A DNA stretch of 15,904 nucleotides from Alphaproteobacteria bacterium (GTDB lineage Bacteria > Pseudomonadota > Alphaproteobacteria > Caulobacterales > Caulobacteraceae): contig JAHINZ010000255.1 in assembly GCA_018895795.1 (NCBI GenBank), forward strand, positions 1 to 15,904, read 5' to 3'. The notes below the pieces were generated by a model that was not told where the DNA came from, searched no databases, and saw only the letters and a program-made list of their open reading frames with translations. Of this stretch, positions 5,558-11,884 are shown piece after piece. The translations under genes and the position numbers were made by a program. Every line of letters starts with the position of its first letter. Positions within the stretch are counted from its first letter, which is position 1.

Positions 5558-6789
5558 AGCCGTTCCGGATCATCATCGGCGCGGCGCTGGCGACGTCGCT
5601 CGCGCTCGGCGCGACGGCGGCTCAGCCGACCTGGTCCGCCGCCGACCTCAAGACGCTGCACGGCCTGTGGATCGGCGAACTGGGACCGCCCCCGCCCGAT
5701 CCCTCCAACCGGGTCGCCGACAACGCCGCGGCGGCGGCCCTCGGCGGGATGCTGTTTTCCGACAAGCGCCTGAGCGCCAACGGCCAGGTCTCCTGCGCCA
5801 GTTGTCATCAACCCGACCGCGCCTTCACCGACGCCTTACCCACCGGCCATGGCGTGGGCGTCGGCAATCGCCGCACCATGCCGATCGCGCCGGCCGTCTA
5901 TTCGCCCTGGCAGTTCTGGGATGGCCGCGCCGACAGCCTGTGGTCCCAAGCCCTGGGTCCGGTCGAGAACCCGGTGGAGCACGGCTTCACGCGCCTGGAG
6001 GTCGCGCGCCGCCTCGCCGCCCAATATCGCGACGCCTACGAAAGCCTCTTTGGGCCCTTGCCGGACATGACCGACCACGGCCGGTTTCCGCTTCGGGCCG
6101 CGCCGGTCGGCGCTGCGGACGCCAGGGCGGCGTGGGCCGGCATGACGGCGGACGATCAGGTTAGCGTGAACCGCGTCTACGCCAATTTCGGCAAGGCCAT
6201 CGCCGCCTTTGAGCGGACCTTGAAGGTTCGTCCCGGTCGGTTCGACGATTATCTGGCCCGTGTCTTCGCGGCCCCGGGGCCGCAGGCGCGGCTGTCGTCC
6301 GACGAACTGGCGGGTTTGCGACTGTTCATTGGAAAAGGCCAGTGCGCGACCTGCCACAATGGCCCCCTGCTCTCCAATAACGGCTTCGCCAACACGGGTG
6401 TTCCGGCGCGTTCGGACCTGCCGACAGATCCCGGGCGCGCCGTCGGGGTGCGGGCGGCGCTCACCGACCCCTTCAACTGCAAGGGCGCCTATAGCGACGC
6501 GCCCAACCGCTGCGACGAGCTGGAATTCGTCGTGGTCGACAGCCCTGCCCAGGTTCGGGCCTACAAGGTCCCGTCGCTGCGCGGGGTCGCCCAGCGCGCG
6601 CCCTACATGCATGCCGGGCAGTTCTCGTCGCTGGAGCAGGTCGTCGATCACTATAGCCACGCGCCCGCCGCGCCAGACGGGACATCCGAGATCAAGCCGC
6701 TTGACCTCACCGCCGACGAACGTCGACAGATCGTCGCCTTCCTCCGGACGCTCGACGAACGCCCTGCCCCCTCACCTAAACCGCGATGA
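5554..6789 (+). CDS. Periplasmic di-heme cytochrome c peroxidase / MauG family protein
   Basis: A 411-residue protein with a Sec signal peptide (IIIGAALATSLALGATAA, cut before QPTW). It carries two c-type heme sites, CASCH at about 81-85 and CATCH at 264-268, with the family's FWDGRADSLW near 121-130 and RAPYMHAGQFSSLEQVVDHY near 348-367. Family members reduce H2O2 with electrons from cytochromes, or, like MauG and MbnH, oxidise Trp/Tyr residues of a partner protein. Met352 in PYMH may be the distal heme ligand expected of true peroxidases, which would argue against a MauG-type Tyr ligand. The GTG start overlaps the YtkA-like stop and the stop overlaps the next ATG (ATGA), so three genes form one tight operon. 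The co-encoded YtkA-like protein is a candidate partner or substrate. The upstream in-frame extension to 5485 overlaps the YtkA-like gene and is rejected. Confidence 0.9.
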   Translation: MKPFRIIIGAALATSLALGATAAQPTWSAADLKTLHGLWIGELGPPPPDPSNRVADNAAAAALGGMLFSDKRLSANGQVSCASCHQPDRAFTDALPTGHGVGVGNRRTMPIAPAVYSPWQFWDGRADSLWSQALGPVENPVEHGFTRLEVARRLAAQYRDAYESLFGPLPDMTDHGRFPLRAAPVGAADARAAWAGMTADDQVSVNRVYANFGKAIAAFERTLKVRPGRFDDYLARVFAAPGPQARLSSDELAGLRLFIGKGQCATCHNGPLLSNNGFANTGVPARSDLPTDPGRAVGVRAALTDPFNCKGAYSDAPNRCDELEFVVVDSPAQVRAYKVPSLRGVAQRAPYMHAGQFSSLEQVVDHYSHAPAAPDGTSEIKPLDLTADERRQIVAFLRTLDERPAPSPKPR

Positions 6790-7481
6790 CGGAGGCCCTT
6801 CTGCCAGCTCGAAAAACCGGCCCGGACATCCTATCGCTCGACACCGATGTCGGCGTCCCGCTGCGTGTCGCGGTATGGATTTTCGACGGCGTGGAAGTGC
6901 TGGATTTCGCCGGCCCGTTCGAGGTGTTCGGCGTCGCGCGAGACGCCCGAGGCGCATTTGGCTTCGAGGTCTTCACGGTCGCCCTGGAGGACAGGCCGAT
7001 CATCGCCCGCAACGGACTGCGCGTGTTGCCGCACATGGGCGCCGCTGATGCGGGCCCGGTCGACATCCTGGTCGTGCCGGGCGGCTTCGGCTCGCGCCGG
7101 GAGATGCGCGACGAGGCCGCCCTGGCGTTCGTGCGCCGCGTCAGCGCCGAGGCGCACGCCACCCTCTCGATTTGCACCGGAGCCCTGATCCTGGGCGCGG
7201 CGGGCCTGCTGCGGGGCCTGGCGGCGACCACCCATTTCGGCGCGCTCGAAGAACTGAGGGCCTTGGACTGCGGCGAGGTGCGACCGCATGCGCGGGTGGT
7301 CGACAATGGGCGGATCCTGACCTCGGCGGGGATCAGCGCCGGAATCGACGGCGCGCTGCATCTGGTGTCGCGCTACATGGGCGCGGCCCGCGCCGTCGAG
7401 ACCGCCCGATACATGCAGTATGACTGGAGCCAACGCTCGGTCGACCACGGGCGAGCGCCGGACGAGCAGCCGAACCGCTAA
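6786..7481 (+). CDS. Cytoplasmic DJ-1/PfpI family protein (isonitrile hydratase-like)
   Basis: A 231-residue single-domain GATase1-like protein with no signal peptide and no HTH. Motifs: RVAVWIFDGVEVLDFAGPFEVFG (27-49), DILVVPGGFG (93-102), the nucleophile elbow SICTGALILGAAGLL with Cys130-Thr131, and ATTHFGALEEL. The Asp40, Glu46 and Cys-Thr pattern resembles cyclohexyl-isocyanide hydratase (InhA) and the sensor half of GlxA regulators. A hydratase, glyoxalase/deglycase or chaperone role is possible. It starts 4 nt inside the peroxidase gene (ATGA) and is the third gene of that operon. Its stop overlaps by 4 nt the stop of the convergent GlxA regulator. Similarity to that regulator's N-terminal domain suggests duplication followed by loss of the HTH, or response to the same ligand. 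Confidence 0.85.
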   Translation: MTEALLPARKTGPDILSLDTDVGVPLRVAVWIFDGVEVLDFAGPFEVFGVARDARGAFGFEVFTVALEDRPIIARNGLRVLPHMGAADAGPVDILVVPGGFGSRREMRDEAALAFVRRVSAEAHATLSICTGALILGAAGLLRGLAATTHFGALEELRALDCGEVRPHARVVDNGRILTSAGISAGIDGALHLVSRYMGAARAVETARYMQYDWSQRSVDHGRAPDEQPNR

Positions 7482-8476
7482 CGACCCGACGGAACGGGCT
7501 GGCGTCCGAATCTGGCGCGGTAGTCGCCCGGCGTCGCGCCGACACGCTTGTGAAACGCCCGATGCAGGGCGTCCGGGCTGCCAAAGCCCGCGCGATCGGC
7601 GATCCGGGCCAGTGGCCAATCGGAGGTTTCCAAGAGCGCCTTGGCGCGGTTGATCCGCGCCATTTCCACGAACGCCGCGGGCGTGGTTCCGGTCTCCTTG
7701 TGGAAGACCCGGCTGAAGGTGCGTTCGGTCATGCCGGCCCGGTCGGCCAGGCTCGGCAATGTCCGGTCGCCGCCCGGGTCCGCGCTGATCTCGGCGATCA
7801 GGGCGCGCAACTTCGGCGTGGCCGCGACCTGCACATTGAGACCCGTGGAATATTGGGTTTGCCCGCCCGCCCGTCGCATGAAGAGCACGAGATTGCGAGC
7901 GACCGCCAAAGCCAGGTCCGGACCGCAGTCGTCCTCCACGAAGGACAGGCACAGATCGATGCCGGCGGTCACGCCCGCCGAGGTGTAGAAAGGCGGATCG
8001 GCCACGAAGATCGCATCGGGCTCCAGCCTGACGGCCGGCCGGAAGGCGCGCATCTCGTCGCAGACTTCCCAGTGCGTGGTCGCGCGCCGCCCGTCCAACA
8101 TCCCGGCCGCCGCCAGCACGAACGCGCCGGAGCAGACACTGCCGATGCGCCGGGTCGATCGCGCCCGGTCGGTCAGCCACTCCAGCACGCCGGCGTCGCG
8201 CATCCCCAACAGGCCGTCTTCGTCTCCGCCCACGACCAGGATCGTGTCGAGGTCCTCGGGCAGGTCGGCGAACGCCACCGAATTGGCCAGGCTGAGGCCG
8301 GAATTGCAGACGATCTCCCCGCCGTGGGGCGAGGCCAGGACAGGGTCGTAGGCCATGACGCCGCCGAACCGATTGGCCATGGCGAAGACCTCGAACGGAC
8401 CTGTGATATCCAGCGACTGCGCGCCGCGATACCCGACGATCGCGATCTTTCGGGGCGGGGCTTGGAACTTGGCCAT
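7478..8476 (-). CDS. GlxA-family AraC-type transcriptional regulator
   Basis: A 332-residue regulator. Residues 9-200 are a DJ-1/PfpI sensor domain: IAIVGYRGAQSLDITGPFEVF, TILVVGGDEDG at 78-88, SVCSGAFVLAAAGML with Cys115, and RATTHWEVCDEM. Residues about 225-325 are an AraC HTH pair: first helices near 240-262 (LADRAGMTERTFSRVFHKETG), second near 288-312 (IADRAGFGSPDALHRAFHKRVG). GlxA regulators sense small nitrogenous or reactive metabolites and bind paired half-sites. The ATG at 8476 has no Shine-Dalgarno, and operator C begins at the start codon itself, so the mRNA is probably leaderless or very short-leadered and the protein should repress its own gene. It is the only DNA-binding regulator in the island and the natural candidate to bind operators A, B and C. 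Confidence 0.92.
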   Translation of the reverse strand: MAKFQAPPRKIAIVGYRGAQSLDITGPFEVFAMANRFGGVMAYDPVLASPHGGEIVCNSGLSLANSVAFADLPEDLDTILVVGGDEDGLLGMRDAGVLEWLTDRARSTRRIGSVCSGAFVLAAAGMLDGRRATTHWEVCDEMRAFRPAVRLEPDAIFVADPPFYTSAGVTAGIDLCLSFVEDDCGPDLALAVARNLVLFMRRAGGQTQYSTGLNVQVAATPKLRALIAEISADPGGDRTLPSLADRAGMTERTFSRVFHKETGTTPAAFVEMARINRAKALLETSDWPLARIADRAGFGSPDALHRAFHKRVGATPGDYRARFGRQPVPSGR

Positions 8477-8532
8477 GGCGGAAATTGCGGCTCATCCGAC
8501 ATTTCCGCAAGCCTGTTCGAGCCCTAGGGGTT
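8476..8532 (+). promoter_or_regulatory. Promoter/operator C: 35-bp inverted repeat plus -10-like CTAGGGGTT
   Basis: On the plus strand, 8476-8510 reads TGGCGGAAATTGCG, spacer GCTCATC, then CGACATTTCCGCAA. After exactly 13 nt comes CTAGGGGTT (8524-8532). This orientation would drive the plus strand towards the beta-propeller. The other edge of the operator touches the ATG of the GlxA gene, so one site could activate the propeller and repress the regulator. An 8-bp perfect inverted repeat, TTCGAGCC (8516-8523) and GGCTCGAA (8556-8563), flanks the predicted start region. Confidence 0.75.
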
Positions 8533-8571
8533 GTCCATGCGCCCATTTCGGCGGCGGCTCGAAGCCCCTCC

Positions 8572-8775
8572 ATGACGGCGGCGCGCCTTGCCCAACTCAG
8601 TTGCGGCGTCGTTTTTTGGGTCGGCCTGGCGACCGGCGTCTGGAAATATCGCGGCAGGGTCTCCAGCCCGGCGCGCCAGGAGCGTCCCGGCCTCGAACGC
8701 ATTGCCCCTTCGCACCACCCGACGCCATTGCCGAGCCACCTGCCCGCGGGCAAGGTGGGCCGCAGGAGAACCCCC
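8572..8775 (+). other. Leader region with a possible small membrane peptide, in frame with the propeller ORF
   Basis: If promoter C is correct, the transcript has a leader of about 240 nt before the propeller start. An ATG at 8572 opens a frame beginning MTAARLAQLSCGVVFWVG and LATGVWKYRG, a single hydrophobic segment ending in WKYR. It reminds me of uncharacterised small membrane proteins, but the similarity stops soon after. No Shine-Dalgarno precedes it, and the frame runs without a stop into the propeller. It may be a truncated gene remnant, a leader peptide or chance. The distance from CTAGG to this ATG (48 nt) is similar to that in promoters A and B (36 and 41 nt). Confidence 0.25.
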
Positions 8776-9774
8776 ATGTTCCAGACCCGCTTCGCCGCAG
8801 CCCTCGCTTTGACCTTGGCCAGCGGCGCGGCCCAGGCGGGCCCGAGCGGTTATCATCTGGCCGAGCGCATCCCAGGCCCAGACGGCGGTTGGGACTACGC
8901 GGCGGTCAACCCGCTCCACAACACCGTGTTGGTCGGCCGAGGCGCGCACATCATGACGATCGACCTCGCGACCAAGGCGGTCAATGGGGCGTTCGCCGAC
9001 GCCTCGGGCGCGCACGCGGCCCTGCCGATCAATGGCGGGACGCAAATCCTGGTCACCAACGGCAGAAGCGACACCGCCACCATCGTTGACGGGGCCAGCG
9101 GCGCCCTTCTGGCCACCATCGCCACGGGCAAAAACCCCGATGCGGCGACCTTCGATACGGCCACCGGCCTGGTTCTGGTGATGAACCACAGCGGCGGCGA
9201 CATCACACTGATCGACCCCTTGGCCCGTGTGGCGGTCGGCTCGATCGCGGTCGGCGGCAAGCTGGAAGCCGCGGCTGTCGACGGCGCGGGCAAGGCCTTC
9301 GTCAATGTCGAGGATCTCAATGAGGTCGTGGCGATCGACCTCAAGGCGCGCAAGGTCCTGGCCCACTACAAGCTGGTGGCTTGCGAGGGCCCCACCGGCA
9401 TCGCCTACGCCCCGGCCGACAATCTGCTGATCACCACCTGCGACGGCGTCGCCGACGTCCTTAGCGCCAAGACAGGCCAGTCCGTCGCGATGATCAAGAC
9501 CGGCGACGGCGCGGACGGCGTGGTCTTCGATCCCAAATCCAAGCTAGCCTTCGTGTCGGCGGGCGAAAGCGGAACCCTGTCGGTGATCTCGATCGCCCGG
9601 GGCAAGGCCCGCCTGGTGGACACCGTGCCGACCCAGACCCGGGCCCGCACGATCGCGTTGGATCCCCGCGACGGAGCGCTGTATCTGCCGACCGCCAAGT
9701 CCGGACCGCCGGCGCCGAACGGACGACCGACAACCCTTCCCGGCAGCTTTGAGGTGCTGGTCGTTCGCAAGTGA
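8776..9774 (+). CDS. Secreted YncE/YVTN-type beta-propeller protein
   Basis: A 332-residue protein with a Sec signal peptide (FAAALALTLASGAAQA, cut near 21) and then repeated blades of about 40 residues. Each blade has a hydrophobic strand, a D/N turn and a TIDL- or VDGASG-like segment: GGWDYAAVNPLHNTVLVG, TQILVTNGRSDTATIVDG, GLVLVMNHSGGDITLIDP, KAFVNVEDLNEVVAIDL, LLITTCDGVADVLSAKTG, KLAFVSAGESGTLSVISI. Cys203 and Cys222 may form a disulfide. This is the YVTN/YncE fold, seven-bladed in known members, seen in periplasmic proteins of unclear role, some metal- or redox-linked. The open frame extends upstream to 8485. I chose the ATG at 8776 because AGGAGA ends 6 nt before it and the signal peptide begins there. 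Promoter C points at it, tying it to the GlxA regulon. Confidence 0.85.
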   Translation: MFQTRFAAALALTLASGAAQAGPSGYHLAERIPGPDGGWDYAAVNPLHNTVLVGRGAHIMTIDLATKAVNGAFADASGAHAALPINGGTQILVTNGRSDTATIVDGASGALLATIATGKNPDAATFDTATGLVLVMNHSGGDITLIDPLARVAVGSIAVGGKLEAAAVDGAGKAFVNVEDLNEVVAIDLKARKVLAHYKLVACEGPTGIAYAPADNLLITTCDGVADVLSAKTGQSVAMIKTGDGADGVVFDPKSKLAFVSAGESGTLSVISIARGKARLVDTVPTQTRARTIALDPRDGALYLPTAKSGPPAPNGRPTTLPGSFEVLVVRK

Positions 9775-9777
9775 CTC

Positions 9778-9801
9778 GGCGCGACGCGAAGTGTCCGCGC
9801 C
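9778..9801 (+). terminator. Weak hairpin just after the propeller stop
   Basis: GGCGCGAC (9778-9785) pairs with GTCCGCGCC (9793-9801) with one bulge and a 7-nt loop, starting 4 nt after the TGA. No T-run follows, so intrinsic termination is doubtful. Confidence 0.3.
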
Positions 9802-9895
9802 GCCTCGCCCTTGGCGCGCGGTTCGAGCCAGCGGTCGTTTCATAGATCGTCTACCCGCCCGCCAGAGTGCGGGGCTTGCAAGGCCTGTGGGGTCT

Positions 9896-9966
9896 TGAGG
9901 GTTGATCCCTAGAGGTTCCGGGCAAGGCCCCGCTCGCCCTTTCAGAGCGGCGGCCATCAACCCTCA
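9896..9966. terminator. Inverted repeat between convergent propeller and Hpt genes
   Basis: An 11-bp perfect inverted repeat, TGAGGGTTGAT at 9896-9906 and ATCAACCCTCA at 9956-9966, encloses about 49 nt. The right arm includes the stop codon of the minus-strand Hpt gene. Its place between two convergent genes suggests a bidirectional 3'-end structure, but the loop is long and there is no T-tract. Confidence 0.3.
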
Positions 9967-10266
9967 GGCTTGATCTGACTCCAGGCTCTCGCGGAGGGTC
10001 CACTCCAAAGTCGTCACCAGTTCAGAGACTCTTTCGTCAGCCACCCGTCGATCTCGGGTGAGATCATAGTCGATATCGCCAGCCAAGGCGCTCAGCGAGC
10101 CGTAACCGAAGCTTCCGGCTATGCCGGAGAGGCCGTGAGCCACCATGCGCAGAGGCTCATGCCGAACGCTGGCGTCCTGGTTCAGGAGCAAGCGGAGCGT
10201 GGCAAGATCCTCCTCGCACCTTTGCCTAAAGCGAGCCCGCAGGCGCGCAAGCGGATCAGCGCTCAT
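9964..10266 (-). CDS. Single-domain Hpt (histidine phosphotransfer) protein
   Basis: A 100-residue all-helical protein with the phosphotransfer motif MVAHGLSGIAGSFGYGSLSALAGDID and phosphorylatable His44. It should relay phosphate from a hybrid kinase receiver to another receiver. The canonical HxLKG motif is altered: Ser47 replaces the usual Lys. The open frame extends upstream to 10428, but the ATG at 10266 fits the family length and overlaps the end of the preceding receiver gene by 11 nt, as in a coupled operon. The 1064-residue hybrid kinase on the same strand is its likely donor. No output domain is present. Confidence 0.8.
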   Translation of the reverse strand: MSADPLARLRARFRQRCEEDLATLRLLLNQDASVRHEPLRMVAHGLSGIAGSFGYGSLSALAGDIDYDLTRDRRVADERVSELVTTLEWTLRESLESDQA

Positions 10267-10630
10267 GGCGGCGGGCAAGCGCGGCGCGAACATCCTGGGC
10301 CAACACCGTCGGATCGAATGGCTTGGTAATGACCTCGAGCGCTCCCAGGTCGAGGAGTCGTCGACGCTCGTCGGGCAATGCCCGGGCTGTAACGAAAATG
10401 ACCGGCGGATTGGGCCCGATTTCCGCACGCAGTGTCGCGAGCACGGCCGGTCCGTCCATCTTCGGCATCATCACGTCAAGCAGCACAACATCGACGGTGG
10501 CTCGGCGTAGATGGTCCAAGGCCGCGACGCCTGACGCCGCGGTCGTCACCCGCATGTCGGGGTCCAGCTCCAGCGATAACTGCGCGAGCTCGCGCAGGTC
10601 TCCTTCATCATCGACATAGAGAACGTTCAC
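10256..10630 (-). CDS. Single-domain response regulator (CheY-like receiver)
   Basis: A 124-residue receiver with the acidic pair Asp7-Asp8 (YVDDE), phospho-acceptor Asp52 in LLDVMMPKMDG, Thr81 in FVTARA and Lys103 in ITKPF, so all catalytic residues are present. It has no output domain, so it signals by protein contact or acts as a phosphate sink or relay. It starts at a GTG overlapping the preceding receiver's stop (GTGA), and its own end overlaps the Hpt start by 11 nt. It is the middle gene of a three-gene receiver-receiver-Hpt operon. Confidence 0.88.
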   Translation of the reverse strand: MNVLYVDDEGDLRELAQLSLELDPDMRVTTAASGVAALDHLRRATVDVVLLDVMMPKMDGPAVLATLRAEIGPNPPVIFVTARALPDERRRLLDLGALEVITKPFDPTVLAQDVRAALARRHER

Positions 10631-11043
10631 GGTAGGGCCTCACGTCTGTGGCCGCCAAGGCCCTCGCGCCCGCGCGCAAAATCGTCGAGCGTTGCGCGGA
10701 CCGTTCTGGAGAGTGTTCCGGGCGTAACGGGTTTTTGCAGGAATGGCGCCCCCGCGACGGCGCTCCCGGCCATCATGACCTGCTCGCGGCGTCGGCCCGT
10801 CAGCAAGATGAATGGCAATTCAAGCCCGCAAGGCATGGCTCTGGCTCGCCGCAAAAATTCAAGGCCATCCATGATCGGCATATCGATGTCGGTGAGTACG
10901 AGGTCAAAGGTCTGGCGGGTGAGTCTGACCAGGCCCTCTTCGCCATTATAGGCGGTGACTACCGAGTGGCCATCCTGAACCAACACATCGTGAATGAATT
11001 CACAGAATAGTAGGTCATCTTCTAAAATAAGGATCACGGGCAT
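10627..11043 (-). CDS. Single-domain response regulator (CheY-like receiver)
   Basis: A 138-residue receiver: acidic EDD at 8-10, phospho-acceptor Asp52 in LTDIDMPIMDG, Thr82 in ILLTGR and Lys104 in LQKPVTP, followed by about 30 charged C-terminal residues without a recognisable domain. The frame stays open upstream to 11190. The ATG at 11043 is chosen because the receiver fold begins right there (MPVILILEDD), although only a weak GAGA-type ribosome site precedes it. It is the first gene of the receiver-receiver-Hpt operon and is divergent from the FixJ-type regulator. Confidence 0.85.
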   Translation of the reverse strand: MPVILILEDDLLFCEFIHDVLVQDGHSVVTAYNGEEGLVRLTRQTFDLVLTDIDMPIMDGLEFLRRARAMPCGLELPFILLTGRRREQVMMAGSAVAGAPFLQKPVTPGTLSRTVRATLDDFARGREGLGGHRREALP

Positions 11044-11243
11044 ATAGTGGTCTCGCGGACGGCATCCCTCAGCACCACTTGAACGATGATAGATGGTCCG
11101 GCGCAATTGACTGTTTTTGCTAGGTAATTGTACCGATAGGCCGACCAAGAAACGGGTTGCATCCGCGCGCGCCGCTGGCCACTGACCCAAAACGGTGAGA
11201 CGAGGCGCGGTGCGGCGTCCTGAAACCCTGATAGAGTACGCGG
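11044..11243. other. Divergent intergenic region between receiver operon and FixJ-type gene
   Basis: About 200 bp that must carry promoters for both directions. It is AT-richer than its surroundings near 11080-11140. I found no copy of the 35-bp island operator and no confident -35/-10 pair. Confidence 0.4.
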
Positions 11244-11882
11244 ATGGCGAATCCGGAAGGCCTGCGACCAGTCTATATTGTGGATGACGACGCGCTGATG
11301 CGCGACGTTATCGCCGCGCATTTTCCGCCGGCGGAGTTTTCCGTCGAGACCTTTGGCGCGGCGCGTGACCTTTTGACGCGCCTTACGGCCGACGCGGTCG
11401 GGTGCGTCGTAACCGACGTTCGCATGGCGCCCATGGACGGCGTGGCCTTGACAGAGGCCCTTCGTGCGCATGCGCCGAAAATCGCGGTGGTTGTTGTCAC
11501 GGCTCATGCCGACGTATCGCTGGCCGTCAGCGCCATGAAGGCCGGCGCGCGCGACTTTTTTGAAAAAACCGAAGACCTCGCTCGCCTGGTCGAGACCGTT
11601 CGCGCGCTCGACGATCCGCCGCCGGAGGATCCTGCGACAGCCGCCGAACGAGACAGGGTCAAGCAGCGGCTCAAGGCCCTGACCGCCAGGGAGTTGGAAA
11701 TCCTCGTGGAAATCGGCCAAGGGCGCACCGGGCGCCAGATTTCCGATGGCCTGGGCATCAGCGTGAGGACTGTGGAAGCCCACCGACGGGCGCTCATGTT
11801 GAAGATGGGTGCGGCAAGGCTGGGCCATCTGGTCCGGATGGCGACCCTGATCGGTTTGGATCCGCGACCTTCTGGCGCCTGA
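11244..11882 (+). CDS. FixJ-family response regulator (receiver + LuxR-type HTH)
   Basis: A 212-residue regulator. The receiver (8-125) has DDD at 14-16, phospho-acceptor Asp58 in VVTDVRMAPMDG, Thr86 in VVTAHAD and Lys108. A linker rich in Pro and Glu leads to a LuxR/GerE HTH (about 143-205): LTARELEILVEIGQGRTGRQISDGLGISVRTVEAHRRALM, the typical FixJ recognition helix. Oddly, the conserved Lys-Pro after the last strand is Lys-Thr here (FFEKTED). It is the only DNA-binding output in the phosphorelay cluster, so it may be the end point of the relay. Its stop lies 2 nt from the end of the convergent receiver gene. A weak GAG precedes the ATG. Confidence 0.9.
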   Translation: MANPEGLRPVYIVDDDALMRDVIAAHFPPAEFSVETFGAARDLLTRLTADAVGCVVTDVRMAPMDGVALTEALRAHAPKIAVVVVTAHADVSLAVSAMKAGARDFFEKTEDLARLVETVRALDDPPPEDPATAAERDRVKQRLKALTARELEILVEIGQGRTGRQISDGLGISVRTVEAHRRALMLKMGAARLGHLVRMATLIGLDPRPSGA

Positions 11883-11884
11883 GG

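Noticed and set aside
7550..8527. 325-codon plus-strand open frame opposite the GlxA gene
   Set aside because: Antisense shadow of a gene with two well-defined domains.
6831..8777. 648-codon open frame on the minus strand
   Set aside because: It overlaps the opposite strand of the DJ-1 gene and runs out of frame over the GlxA regulator and propeller start; the product is Arg/Gly-rich and shows no domain. It is a shadow of high-GC genes.
11107..11112. TTGACT as a possible -35 box for the FixJ-type gene
   Set aside because: No acceptable -10 sequence at 16-18 nt; support too weak to list as a promoter.
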